A DNA stretch of 64,000 nt from Streptomyces sp. A2-16. Its GTDB lineage: Bacteria > Actinomycetota > Actinomycetes > Streptomycetales > Streptomycetaceae. How positions within the stretch are numbered: the first letter of the stretch is position 1; each line of letters opens with the position of its first letter. Under the pieces are notes generated by a model. That model did no database searches, had not been told where the DNA came from, and saw only the letters and a program-made list of their open reading frames with translations. The translations under genes were made by a program, and so were the position numbers. Location: contig NZ_CP063808.1 of NCBI RefSeq assembly GCF_018128905.1, positions 8,742,001 through 8,806,000 on the forward strand, in the 5' to 3' direction. This document shows, one piece after another, positions 42,629 to 52,269 of the stretch.

Positions 42629-43999
42629 ATGCGCAGCACGAGCAGCACAAACCGCAAGCCCAGGGCAGCGAGGACCGCGGCGGCCGCCCTCGCGGCAGCC
42701 CTCGCCCTCTCGCTCTCCGCATGCGGCGGAGACGACGACAAGAGCAGTGACACGGGCGCGACCGGCGGCAAGGAGACCGGCACCGGCGTCACCCTCCCCA
42801 AGCTGAACGGACAGAGCCTCCAGGTGGCCGCCGTCTGGAGCGGCGAGGAGCAGGCCAACTTCAAGAAGGTCCTCGCGGAGTTCGAGAAGCGCACCGGCGC
42901 CAAGGTGACCTTCGTGCCCGCGCAGGACCCGATCGTCAACTTCCTCGGCTCGAAGGTCGCGGGCGGTCAGCCGCCGGACGTTGCGATGCTCCCGCAGCCC
43001 GGCGCGATCAAGCAGGCCGTGGACAAGAAGTGGGCGAAGCCGCTGGGCGCGGAGGCCAAGGCGGAACTCGCCAAGAACTACTCGCAGGGCTGGCAGGACA
43101 TCGGCAAGGTCAACGGCACCCAGTACGGCGTCTACTACAAGGCCGCCAACAAGTCCCTGATCTGGTACAACGCCAAGGTCTTCGAGAACGCGGGCGCGAC
43201 CGAGCCGAAGACCTGGGACGAGTTGCTGACCACCGCGCAGACGGTCTACGACTCGGGCGTGACCCCGTTCTCCGTGGGCGGCGCCGAGGGCTGGACCCTG
43301 ACCGACTGGTTCGAGAACGTCTACCTGTCCCAGGCCGGCCCGGAGAAGTACGACCAGCTGGCCAAGCACGAGATCAAGTGGACGGACCCGTCCGTGAAGG
43401 ACGCCCTGACCACGCTGGCCCAGGTCTGGGGCAAGAAGGACTACGTCGCGACCGGCGCGCTCCAGACGGACTTCCCGGCCTCGGTGACCCAGACCTTCAC
43501 CGGTGGTGACCAGCCCAAGGCGGCGATGGTCTACGAGGGCGACTTCGCGCAGGTCAACATCCAGACGGCCAAGGCGGAGGTGGGCACCGACGCGAAGGTG
43601 TTCCCCTTCCCGAAGGTCGGTGACACCGCCCCCGTGGTCTCCGGCGGCGACGCGGCGGTGATCCTGAAGGACTCCAAGGCGGCGCAGGCACTGGCCACCT
43701 TCCTGGCCTCCCCGGAAGCGGCGACGATCCAGGCCAAGCTGGGCGGCTACCTCTCGCCGAACAAGAGCGTCGACATCTCGGCGTATCCGAACCCGGTGCA
43801 GCAGAAGATCGCCAAGGCCCTGATCGAGTCGGGTGACGACTTCCGCTTCGACATGTCCGACCAGGCCCCGCAGGCCTTCGGCGGCACGCCCGGCAAGGGC
43901 GAGTGGAAGGCGCTCCAGGACTTCCTGGCCAACCCGAAGAACGTCGCGGGCACCCAGGCGAAGCTGGAGGCCGACGCGGCGGCCGCCTACGGGAACTGA
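42629..43999 (+). CDS. Sugar ABC transporter solute-binding lipoprotein
   Basis: A 456-residue extracellular lipoprotein of solute-binding family 1. The signal peptide ends ALSLSAC, with the lipid-carrying Cys near residue 32, then GGDDDKSS. The mature chain (VWSGEEQANFKKVLAEFEKRTGAKVTFV, YKAANKSLIWYNAKVFENAG) is typical of alpha-glucoside or trehalose-type binders. ATG at 42629 was preferred over an adjacent GTG at 42626. The permease follows after 4 bases. A TTGACA lies at 42529 but has no good -10. No regulator gene is adjacent, unlike the first importer. The substrate is unknown. Confidence 0.88.
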   Translation: MRSTSSTNRKPRAARTAAAALAAALALSLSACGGDDDKSSDTGATGGKETGTGVTLPKLNGQSLQVAAVWSGEEQANFKKVLAEFEKRTGAKVTFVPAQDPIVNFLGSKVAGGQPPDVAMLPQPGAIKQAVDKKWAKPLGAEAKAELAKNYSQGWQDIGKVNGTQYGVYYKAANKSLIWYNAKVFENAGATEPKTWDELLTTAQTVYDSGVTPFSVGGAEGWTLTDWFENVYLSQAGPEKYDQLAKHEIKWTDPSVKDALTTLAQVWGKKDYVATGALQTDFPASVTQTFTGGDQPKAAMVYEGDFAQVNIQTAKAEVGTDAKVFPFPKVGDTAPVVSGGDAAVILKDSKAAQALATFLASPEAATIQAKLGGYLSPNKSVDISAYPNPVQQKIAKALIESGDDFRFDMSDQAPQAFGGTPGKGEWKALQDFLANPKNVAGTQAKLEADAAAAYGN

Positions 44000-44003
44000 C
44001 GCG

Positions 44004-45347
44004 ATGACGTCGGCCACCGAGGCAGGGGTCCCACCGACCCCTGCCTCCCCCAAGTCGCGCAAGAGCGTGACCGGCACGCGCAGGACCGTGGCAGCGCTGT
44101 TCCTGCTGCCCGCCCTCGTGCTGCTGGGCGCACTCGTGGTCTACCCGATCGGGTACTCGATCGTCCGCAGCTTCTACAACCAGTCGGGCGACGGCTTCGC
44201 CGGGATCGACAACTACAAGGCCCTGTTCACCGACGACGGCATCCGCACGGCCCTGAAGAACAACGTCATCTGGGTGGTGTTCGCGCCGACGATCGCCACC
44301 GCTCTCGGTCTGATCTTCGCGGTGCTGACCGAGCGGATCCGCTGGGGCACGGCGTTCAAGCTGGTCGTCTTCATGCCGATGGCGATCTCGATGCTGGCGG
44401 CGGGCATCATCTTCCGCCTCGTCTACGACCAGGACCCGGACAAGGGGTTCGCGAACGCGGTGTGGGTGGGCGTGCACGACACGTTCGTGCAGTCCTCGTC
44501 GTTCCCGAAGGCCCACCCGGGCCGGGACTCGCCGCTGGTGGCCCAGGGCGGCGGCTTCATCACCAAGGCCACGGTCCAAACCGGCGGCACGGTCACGCTG
44601 CCGCTCGTGGGTGTCGCCCCGGAGCAGATGCCTGGCGACGCCAAGAAGGCCGTGGCGCCCCAGGCGGACCCGGGCCGGATCACCGGCACCACCTGGCAGG
44701 ACTTCACCCGCGGCAAGGGGGTCGGCAAGCTCGGCGGGGTCGACCCGAGCGAACTCGGCTACCCCGGCATGAAGATCGAGGCGGTCAAGGACGGCAAGGT
44801 CGTCGAGACGGCGAAGGCGGGCGACGACGGCACGTTCTCCTTCTCGGAGAAGGCCGACGGGGCTCAACTACGGCTTCCGGCGAGCAACTTCAAGGAGGCC
44901 TACAACGGCCTGGACTGGCTCGGCCCGTCGCTGGTGACGCCGTCGATCATCGGGTCGTACATCTGGATGTGGGCCGGTTTCGCGATGGTGCTGATCGCGG
45001 CCGGGCTCGCGGGCATCCCCCGCGAACTCCTGGAGGCGGCCCGGGTGGACGGCGCGAGCGAGTGGCAGGTGTTCCGCAGGGTCACGGTCCCGCTCCTCGC
45101 ACCCGTCCTCGCGGTCGTCACCGTCACCCTCATGATCAACGTCCTGAAGATCTTCGACCTCGTCTACATCATCGCCCCCGGCTCCTCGCAGGACGACGCG
45201 AACGTCCTCGCGCTGGAGCTGTACCGCAAGGGCTTCTCCGAGGACCAGCCGGGCATCGCGAGCGCCATCTCGGTGTTCCTGCTGCTGCTCGTCATCCCGG
45301 TGATGTGGTTCAACATCCGGCGGCTCAGGCGGGAGGTACGGCGATGA
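44004..45347 (+). CDS. Sugar ABC permease with large extracytoplasmic loop
   Basis: A 447-residue MalF-type permease, about 130 residues longer than its counterpart at 23158. Spans lie near 28-52, 85-108 and 118-140. A hydrophilic insert then fills about 160-300. It contains beta-strand patterns (FITKATVQTGGTVTLPLVGV, and VKDGKVVETAKAGDDGTFSF) like a carboxypeptidase-regulatory or Cna-B fold. The channel resumes after 308, with the EAA loop IPRELLEAARVDGASEWQVF near 340. By analogy with the P2 loop of MalF, it may help dock the binding protein. The stop overlaps the next ATG (ATGA). Confidence 0.88.
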   Translation: MTSATEAGVPPTPASPKSRKSVTGTRRTVAALFLLPALVLLGALVVYPIGYSIVRSFYNQSGDGFAGIDNYKALFTDDGIRTALKNNVIWVVFAPTIATALGLIFAVLTERIRWGTAFKLVVFMPMAISMLAAGIIFRLVYDQDPDKGFANAVWVGVHDTFVQSSSFPKAHPGRDSPLVAQGGGFITKATVQTGGTVTLPLVGVAPEQMPGDAKKAVAPQADPGRITGTTWQDFTRGKGVGKLGGVDPSELGYPGMKIEAVKDGKVVETAKAGDDGTFSFSEKADGAQLRLPASNFKEAYNGLDWLGPSLVTPSIIGSYIWMWAGFAMVLIAAGLAGIPRELLEAARVDGASEWQVFRRVTVPLLAPVLAVVTVTLMINVLKIFDLVYIIAPGSSQDDANVLALELYRKGFSEDQPGIASAISVFLLLLVIPVMWFNIRRLRREVRR

Positions 45348-46252
45348 CGACCCAGGCCGAAAGGCTTCCCGAGACGGCGTCGGCCGGGGACACGAAGGTG
45401 AAGCAGTCCCTCGGCTCACGGCTGGTGGAGCGGGTCAGCGGGGGCGTGATCAGTGTGCTCCTCGTGCTCGTCGGCCTGTTCTGGCTGGTTCCGACGATCG
45501 GCCTGCTGATCTCCTCGCTGCGCAGCCCCGAGGACATGACCGCGAGCGGCTGGTGGACGGTCTTCACCAAGCCGTCCCAGCTCACCCTCGACAGCTACGA
45601 CAAGCTCCTGCACAACAGCGACATCACCGGCTCCATCGTCAACACCATCCTGATCACGGTCCCGGCGACGATCCTGGTGATCGTCATCGGCGCGCTCGCG
45701 GGTTACGCGTTCGCGTGGATGGACTTCCCGGGCCGCGACTGGTGGTTCATGGGCGTGGTCGGTCTGCTGGTGGTGCCGGTGCAGGTGGCGCTGATCCCGA
45801 TCGCCGAACTCTTCGGCAAGCTCGGCCTGTTCGGCAACATCTTCGGCGTGGTCCTCTTCCACACCGGCTTCGGCCTGCCGTTCGCGGTGTTCCTGCTGCG
45901 GAACTTCTTCGCCGAGATCCCGCGCGAACTCCTGGAGGCGGCCCGGCTCGACGGTGCGGGTGAACTGCGCCTGTTCGCAAGGGTGGTGCTGCCGCTGGGC
46001 GCGCCCGCGATCGCGAGCCTGGGCATCTTCCAGTTCCTGTGGGTGTGGAACGACATGCTGATCGCCCTGGTGTTCACGGACGCCGACAGCCAGCCCATCA
46101 CGGTCGCCCTGCAGACCCAGATGCGTGCCTTCGCCGACAACGTCGACGTGCTGGCACCAGGCGCGTTCATCTCCATGGTGATTCCGCTGATCGTGTTCTT
46201 CGCGTTCCAGCGGCAGTTCGTCTCCGGTGTGATGGCGGGCGCGGTCAAGTAG
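45344..46252 (+). CDS. Sugar ABC transporter permease (MalG type)
   Basis: A 302-residue permease with six spans (the first near 32-55) and the EAA loop IPRELLEAARLDGAGELRLFARVVLP near residues 190-215. It ends RQFVSGVMAGAVK. The ATG overlaps the upstream stop and GGGAGG precedes it. Last gene of the operon, followed by a hairpin. As with the first importer there is no ATPase gene, so a shared MsiK-type subunit is expected. Confidence 0.9.
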   Translation: MTTQAERLPETASAGDTKVKQSLGSRLVERVSGGVISVLLVLVGLFWLVPTIGLLISSLRSPEDMTASGWWTVFTKPSQLTLDSYDKLLHNSDITGSIVNTILITVPATILVIVIGALAGYAFAWMDFPGRDWWFMGVVGLLVVPVQVALIPIAELFGKLGLFGNIFGVVLFHTGFGLPFAVFLLRNFFAEIPRELLEAARLDGAGELRLFARVVLPLGAPAIASLGIFQFLWVWNDMLIALVFTDADSQPITVALQTQMRAFADNVDVLAPGAFISMVIPLIVFFAFQRQFVSGVMAGAVK

Positions 46253-46274
46253 CCCGTACGGAAGCCGACTTGAG

Positions 46275-46300
46275 GGGGCGGGCCGACACCGGCCCGCCCC
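46275..46300 (+). terminator. Terminator of the second sugar ABC operon
   Basis: A perfect 11-bp stem (GGGGCGGGCCG at 46275-46285 and complement at 46290-46300) with an ACAC loop, 22 bases after the permease stop. Confidence 0.8.
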
Positions 46301-46392
46301 TTCGCGTTCGCCCGAATGCCGTACGGGCCGTAACCAAGCGCCTTCATGGGGCGTTCCCGGGCAGAACTCCCGTGCCGACCCATGGATGTGCC

Positions 46393-48651
46393 GTGCCCAG
46401 GTTCAGTGTCATCGTCCCCGCGTACAAGGTGCAGGCGTATCTGCCCGGTTGCCTGGAATCGGTGCTGTCGCAGTCGTACGAGGATCTCGAGCTGATCGCG
46501 GTCGACGACCGCTCGCCGGACGCGTGCGGCGAGATCGTCGACGAGTTCGCGGCCCGCGATCCACGGGTCCGGGCGGTCCACCTGGCGCGGAACACGGGCC
46601 TCGGCCCCGCCCGCAACGCCGGGACGGCCGTGGCGACGGGCGACTACCTGCTGTTCCTCGACGGCGACGACACCCTCGCCCCGCACGCGCTGCGAGCGAT
46701 CGCGGACCGGCTGAAGGAGACCGGCGAGCCGGACGTCCTGGTCCACGACCACGAGCTCGCCCACTGGTCGGGAGAGACCGTCCGCGACGCCTTCGCGGGG
46801 CAGCTCACCGAGCAGGGCCCGGCGCCGTTCCGCCTGGAGGACCGCCCGGGGCTGCTGCGGGTGCCGCCGGTGGCCTGGAACAAGGCGTACCGCAGGGAGT
46901 TCGTCGAGCGCGGGGGCTTCGCCTTCCCGCCCGGCCAGCACCCGGACCTGCCCTGGACCTACCCGGTCCTGACGACCGCCGAGTCGATCGCCACCCTGGA
47001 CCGGGTCTGCGTCCACCACCGGCGGCGCCGGCACACCGAAACCGCCGCCACGGCCGGCCACTTCGACCTCTTCGACCAGTACGACAGGGTCTTCGCGCAC
47101 ACCGACGCGCACCCCGAACTCGCCCAGTGGCGGCCGCTGTTGTTCCGCCTGATGGTGGACCACCTGTCGGCGGTGTTCACCGACCGCGCCCTCCTTCCGC
47201 GCGGCAGCCGCGCCGAGTTCCTGAAGCGGGCCCGCGACCACTGCCGCGCCCACCGCACCCCGGGCCACTCCGTCCCGGCGCGCTCCCGGCTGCGCCACAC
47301 CGTGATCCGCCTGGGTCTGTACCGCACCCAGCGGCTCGCGGAACTGGCCCAGGGACTCGGCCGAGGAACGGCCCGCCCGCTCGTCCGCCTCGCGAAGGCC
47401 CTGCACGCGACCGCCCTGCGGCTCCACTACCGCGTCCAGCTCCGTCTTCCCCTGCGCGCGGACCGTGCCGTCTTCGCCGCCCACGGGGGCCGCGGCCACG
47501 GCTGCAACCCAGGTGCGCTGGAGGAGGCGTTCCGCACCTTCGCCCCGCACATCCGCACCGCCTGGATCGCCCGCCCGGAGCACCACCACACGATCCCGAC
47601 CGCGACCGCGAGGCTGCGCCCCGGCACGGCCGCCTACTGGACGGCGCTCGCCCGCTCCAAGTACCTCGTCGCCAACGACGGCTTCGACCGCCGCCTGGTC
47701 AAGCGCCCCGGCCAGATCCTCGTCCAGACCCAACACGGCACGCCCCTCAAGCACATGGGCCTTGACCTCCAGGAACGCCCGGCCGCGGCACGGGACCTGG
47801 ACTTCGACGCGATGCTGCGCGACGTCGACCGCTGGGACTACTTGCTGTCGCCCAACCGCCACACCACCCTGACCTGGGAGCGGGTCTACCCCGGCGGCTA
47901 CACCACGCTCCCCTACGGCCAGCCGCGCAACGACGTGTTCCAGCGGGCGACTTCGGAGGACGTACGGCGGCTGCGCGAACTGCTCGGCATCCCCGAGGGC
48001 TCGGTCGCGATCCTGTACGCGCCCACGTACCGCGACTACCGGCGCACCCAGCACACCACACTCGACCTGGACCGCCTCGTGCGCCGCCTGGGCCCCCGCT
48101 TCGTCGTGCTGGCCCGCGCCCACCACCGCCACGGCGGCCCGCTCGTCTCCCCCGCGAGCGGCCGGGTCATCGACGTCACCGGCCACCCGAGCGTCGAGTC
48201 CCTGTGCCTGGCCTCGGACGCGCTGGTCACCGACTACTCGTCCCTGATGTTCGACTACGCCAACCTGGACCGCCCGATCGTGATCCACAGCGACGACCGG
48301 GAGGCGTACGAGGCGGCCCGCGGCACCTACTTCGACCTGCGGTCCTTCGCGCCGGGGGCGATCGCGCGCAGCGAGGACGAGCTGACCGACATCTTCGCCA
48401 CCGGCCACTGGCGCGGCTCCCGCTCCACCCAGCTGCGCTCGGCGTTCCGCGAGCGCTTCTGCCCGTACGACGACGGCCGCGCCGCCGAACGGGTCGTACG
48501 CCATGTCATCCTGGGCGAGACCGAGCTGCCGCCGGTGATCCCGCCGGCCGACCGGCATCCGGTGCCGTCGGCGGCGGCCGCGCTCGAGCGTCCTCCGCTG
48601 ACCTCCGTGCCGCGCCCCGCGACGGACACGCCCGTCACCGAGACCCTCTAG
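46393..48651 (+). CDS. GT2 / TagF-type glycerophosphotransferase fusion
   Basis: A 752-residue wall-polymer enzyme with two catalytic parts. An N-terminal GT2 glycosyltransferase (about 1-230) has FSVIVPAYKVQAYLPGCLESV, VDDRSPD and LFLDGDDTL. The C-terminal half (about 360-720) is a CDP-glycerol/ribitol polymerase of the TagF/TarF family: VQTQHGTPLKHMG, YGQPRNDVF, APTYRD, and HPSVESLCLASDALVTDYSS. Together they could add a sugar and a polyol phosphate to a teichoic acid. GTG at 46393 gives the normal GT2 start; longer frames run back into the permease gene. It faces galE convergently and lies near a TagGH-like exporter, so wall teichoic acid synthesis is likely. Confidence 0.88.
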   Translation: MPRFSVIVPAYKVQAYLPGCLESVLSQSYEDLELIAVDDRSPDACGEIVDEFAARDPRVRAVHLARNTGLGPARNAGTAVATGDYLLFLDGDDTLAPHALRAIADRLKETGEPDVLVHDHELAHWSGETVRDAFAGQLTEQGPAPFRLEDRPGLLRVPPVAWNKAYRREFVERGGFAFPPGQHPDLPWTYPVLTTAESIATLDRVCVHHRRRRHTETAATAGHFDLFDQYDRVFAHTDAHPELAQWRPLLFRLMVDHLSAVFTDRALLPRGSRAEFLKRARDHCRAHRTPGHSVPARSRLRHTVIRLGLYRTQRLAELAQGLGRGTARPLVRLAKALHATALRLHYRVQLRLPLRADRAVFAAHGGRGHGCNPGALEEAFRTFAPHIRTAWIARPEHHHTIPTATARLRPGTAAYWTALARSKYLVANDGFDRRLVKRPGQILVQTQHGTPLKHMGLDLQERPAAARDLDFDAMLRDVDRWDYLLSPNRHTTLTWERVYPGGYTTLPYGQPRNDVFQRATSEDVRRLRELLGIPEGSVAILYAPTYRDYRRTQHTTLDLDRLVRRLGPRFVVLARAHHRHGGPLVSPASGRVIDVTGHPSVESLCLASDALVTDYSSLMFDYANLDRPIVIHSDDREAYEAARGTYFDLRSFAPGAIARSEDELTDIFATGHWRGSRSTQLRSAFRERFCPYDDGRAAERVVRHVILGETELPPVIPPADRHPVPSAAAALERPPLTSVPRPATDTPVTETL

Positions 48652-48775
48652 GAGGGGCGAAGCATGCCGCGCAGCACGTCCCGGCCCACCCCGACCCGCC
48701 CGTCCACCTGGCGCCCGGTGGGGCGGCCGGGGCGCCGGACGTCGCGTGGCCCGGGCGGCCCGCCGTCGCCCGCCG

Positions 48776-49756
<981 letters not shown>

Positions 49757-49943
49757 GTACGGCCGTCCCCTCTTCGGTTGACCCGTGTCCGCGCATCATT
49801 CTCCCCTCCCTGGAGGGAAGGGGACTCCTGGATCGGGCCGGGCACCACCGCAACCAGGACACTCCGCGCCGGAACCGGCCGATGGGCGCCACCGCGGGGA
49901 CACCTGCGGTGCCGGCACTGATTCTCGGTGAGTGGCCGCCCCG

Positions 49944-50432
49944 TCAGTTCTCGTCGGGCAGCTCGGCGTGCACCGCCGCGTCCAGGGCCGAGGTGAGCTG
50001 GTCCAGGCGGGCCCGCAGGTCGCGGATCTCGTCCACGTCGAAGCTGGTCGCCGAGACGATCCGGCGCGGCACCTGCACCGCGCGCTCGCGCAGGGCGACG
50101 CCCTCCTCGGTGAGCCGCACCTCCACCGAGCGCTCGTCACGGGCACTGCGCTCGCGCCGGACCAGGCCGGCCGCCTCCAGGCGCTTGAGGAGCGGGGACA
50201 GGGTGCCCGAGTCGAGCCGCAGGTGCTCGCCGAGCTTCTTGACGGGCAGGTCGCCGTGCTCCCACAGCACCAGCATCACCAGGTACTGCGGGTAGGTGAT
50301 CCCCAGGTCCTTGAGGATCACGCGGTAGACGCTGCCGAAGGCACGGGAGGCCGCGTTCAGGGAGAAGCAGATCTGCTGGTCCAGACGGAGCCAGTCGATG
50401 GCGGCCGGAGTGGCGGTCGGGGACTTGTCCAT
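49944..50432 (-). CDS. ohrR: Peroxide-sensing MarR-family regulator OhrR
   Basis: A 162-residue repressor of organic peroxide resistance. The redox-sensing Cys is residue 22 in WLRLDQQICFSLNAASR. The winged helix includes LPVKKLGEHLRLDSGTLSPLLKRLEAAGLVRR. Oxidation of the Cys releases DNA. ATG at 50432 (MDKSPTATP) looks natural; an ATG at 50459 would add nine residues. It is divergent from ohr, with a likely operator between them. Confidence 0.9.
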   Translation of the reverse strand: MDKSPTATPAAIDWLRLDQQICFSLNAASRAFGSVYRVILKDLGITYPQYLVMLVLWEHGDLPVKKLGEHLRLDSGTLSPLLKRLEAAGLVRRERSARDERSVEVRLTEEGVALRERAVQVPRRIVSATSFDVDEIRDLRARLDQLTSALDAAVHAELPDEN

Positions 50433-50470
50433 GCGTCCAGGATAGCCCTTGCGAGCCATTTAGTTGTGCG

Positions 50471-50481
50471 CAATTGAATTG
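50471..50481. promoter_or_regulatory. OhrR operator core
   Basis: A perfect CAATT-G-AATTG dyad in the divergent ohrR/ohr gap, flanked by TTGTGCG and TGTG. AATT-centred dyads of this kind are typical of OhrR sites. It lies at the probable ohr promoter and at the ohrR start. Confidence 0.65.
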
Positions 50482-50553
50482 TGTGCTCTACTTACGACCG
50501 TGAGGCGGCCGCGGAAGAGCCGCCGGAACAGACTTCGAGAGGGATGGTCTTTC

Positions 50554-50967
50554 ATGGACGCGCTCTACACCGCTGTCGCCACCGCCACCCACGGCCGCGA
50601 CGGCCGCGCCTACACGAACGACGGCAAGATCGACGTCGCGCTGGCCCCGCCGGTGGAGCTGGGCGGCAACGGGCAGGGCACCAACCCGGAGCAGCTGTTC
50701 GCCGCCGGTTACGCCGCCTGCTTCGGCAGCGCCCTCGGCCTCGTCGGCCGCCAGGCCAAGGTGGACGTCAGCGACGCCGCCGTCACCGCCGAGGTCGGCA
50801 TAGGCAAGCAGGGCGAGGGCTTCGGCCTCAAGGTCTCCCTCCGCGTCGAACTCCCCGACTCCGTGGACGCGGCAACCGGCCGCAAGCTCGTCGAGACGGC
50901 CCACCAGGTCTGCCCCTACTCCAACGCCACCCGCGGCAACATCGAGGTCGAGCTGGTCATCGAGTAG
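50554..50967 (+). CDS. ohr: Organic hydroperoxide resistance protein
   Basis: A 137-residue thiol peroxidase of the Ohr/OsmC family, which reduces organic and fatty-acid hydroperoxides. The catalytic Cys pair is Cys56 (AAGYAACFGSAL) and Cys120 (HQVCPYSNATRGN). The active-site Arg is expected in the N-terminal strand (GRDGRAY). ATG at 50554 gives the family length; the frame upstream overlaps the operator. Controlled by divergent OhrR. Confidence 0.93.
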   Translation: MDALYTAVATATHGRDGRAYTNDGKIDVALAPPVELGGNGQGTNPEQLFAAGYAACFGSALGLVGRQAKVDVSDAAVTAEVGIGKQGEGFGLKVSLRVELPDSVDAATGRKLVETAHQVCPYSNATRGNIEVELVIE

Positions 50968-51034
50968 GTCCTTCGGGCGCTGCCTTTTCGGAAGGTCGAT
51001 TCGGGGTGCCGGGGGGCGCACGGGACCCGAGCTT

Positions 51035-51079
51035 GATGCCGTGGGATCCGGTCCCGGTGGACCGGGACCCCACGGCATC
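51035..51079. terminator. Hairpin between ohr and the YciI-like gene
   Basis: Outer arms GATGCCGTGGG and CCCACGGCATC enclose a second stem GGTCCCGG/CCGGGACC with a TGGA loop. It lies between convergent stops at 50967 and 51126. Confidence 0.75.
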
Positions 51080-51125
51080 AGCCGTGGCGGAGCAACGGAC
51101 AGTTCCCCCGCTTACCCCCGTCTTT

Positions 51126-51404
51126 TCACGAGTTGACGGAGGCGGCGCCCACGACCGGCGCCCACTCGCGGACCGCGCGGACCTCGACTCCGGGAGTGGA
51201 CCGGTAGTACGGATCCGCCGCCAGGATCTCCTCCAGCTCGGCCCGCTCCACCGCGAACACCAACATCGCCCCCTGGTCGTCCGCCCACGGCCCCGCGGCG
51301 AACAGCTTCCCCTCGGCATGCAGTCGGCCGAGCGCCGCACGGTGCGCGGGCCGGGCGGCGAGGCGTTCGGGCGCGGGCGTGAAGGCGAGTTCCACGACAA
51401 GCAC
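51126..51404 (-). CDS. YciI-like small protein
   Basis: A 92-residue protein of the YciI/YCII dimeric barrel family. Characteristic parts are LAARPAHRAALGRLHAEGKLFAAGPW, GAMLVFAVERAELEEILAADPYYRST and the final VREWAPVVG. The family has a conserved His/Asp pair; His18-like RPAH is present. GTG at 51404 has AAAGGGGA 5 bases upstream. The reaction is unknown for most members. It is divergent from a Crp-type gene, with a dyad between them. Confidence 0.8.
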   Translation of the reverse strand: MLVVELAFTPAPERLAARPAHRAALGRLHAEGKLFAAGPWADDQGAMLVFAVERAELEEILAADPYYRSTPGVEVRAVREWAPVVGAASVNS

Positions 51405-51466
51405 AAGGTCCCCTTTCCAGGCAACGAACCGACGCGCCGACGCTAGGCTCGGGCCGCCCCACAGGT

Positions 51467-51484
51467 CTGTATCAGCCGATACAG
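51467..51484. promoter_or_regulatory. CTGTATC dyad before the Crp-type gene
   Basis: CTGTATC and GATACAG form a perfect 7-bp inverted repeat with a 4-base AGCC spacer, 20 bases before the start of the Crp/Fnr-type gene. Spacing and symmetry suit a Crp-family dimer, so autoregulation is plausible. Confidence 0.55.
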
Positions 51485-51504
51485 CGTGGAAAGGAGCCGT
51501 CGCC

Positions 51505-52266
51505 ATGCCCACGGCAGCCGACTGGCGGCGGCTGCAGCACGTCCCCCTGTTCGCCGCACTCCCCGAGCCCGACCTGCGCCGCCTGTGGGACACCTCGGTC
51601 CCCCGCCACTACGCCCCCGGAGAGACCCTGCGCGGCCGGGGCAGCCCCGCCGACCATCTGCTCGTCCTGCTCGACGGCACCGCGTCCGCGTCCGCCACGA
51701 CCACCACCGGGCGGGTCGTACGGTTCGGAACCTGGACCGGACCCTGCGCCCTCGACAAGGTCGCCCTGCTCGACGGAGCCGGCCACACGGCGACCTTCAC
51801 CGCGCTCACCCCATGTGCCGTACGGGCCGTCCCCCGCGCCCGCTTCACGGCCCTGCTCGACGACTCCGCGGCCGTACGCGCCCACGTCCTCCGGCTCCTC
51901 GCCGGCCAGGCCCGCGCCCAGCAGGAACGGTTCACCGACACGGCCACCCTCCCCTGCGAGGCCCGCCTCGCGGCCTGGCTCCTGGACGGGCTGAGCCAGG
52001 CCGGAACCGACGGCCACGTCCCCCTGCCGGGCGGCCAGCGCGAACTCGCCGACCTCCTCGGCGTCACCCGCGTCACGGTCAACCGCGCCCTTTCCCGGCT
52101 CCGACGGGACGGACTGATCGGCCCCGCCGACAGCGGTGGCGGCGGCCGGATCCGGGTACTCGCCCCGGAACTCCTCGCCCTGCGGGCGGCACCGGACGCC
52201 GACGGGCCCGGACAGGGGCGGGGGCGGCGGCGGGGGCAGGAGCGGGGGCAGGGGCAGGAGCGCTGA
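51505..52266 (+). CDS. Crp/Fnr-family transcriptional regulator
   Basis: A 253-residue regulator. The N-terminal cyclic-nucleotide-binding-like domain (about 10-125: FAALPEPDLRRLWDTSVPRHYAPGE, HLLVLLDG) lacks the Arg/Ser signature I would expect for cAMP binding. The C-terminal winged helix (about 165-230) reads QRELADLLGVTRVTVNRALSRLRRDGLI. No Fe-S Cys cluster is evident. The tail is Gly/Arg/Gln-rich. ATG at 51505 has GGAAAGGAG upstream. It ends just before the convergent TetR stop. The effector is unknown. Confidence 0.85.
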   Translation: MPTAADWRRLQHVPLFAALPEPDLRRLWDTSVPRHYAPGETLRGRGSPADHLLVLLDGTASASATTTTGRVVRFGTWTGPCALDKVALLDGAGHTATFTALTPCAVRAVPRARFTALLDDSAAVRAHVLRLLAGQARAQQERFTDTATLPCEARLAAWLLDGLSQAGTDGHVPLPGGQRELADLLGVTRVTVNRALSRLRRDGLIGPADSGGGGRIRVLAPELLALRAAPDADGPGQGRGRRRGQERGQGQER

Positions 52267-52269
52267 GGG

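Noticed and set aside
45703..48558. 951-residue open frame opposite the permease and GT2/TagF genes
   Set aside because: It spans two real plus-strand genes and an operon terminator and has no domain signature.
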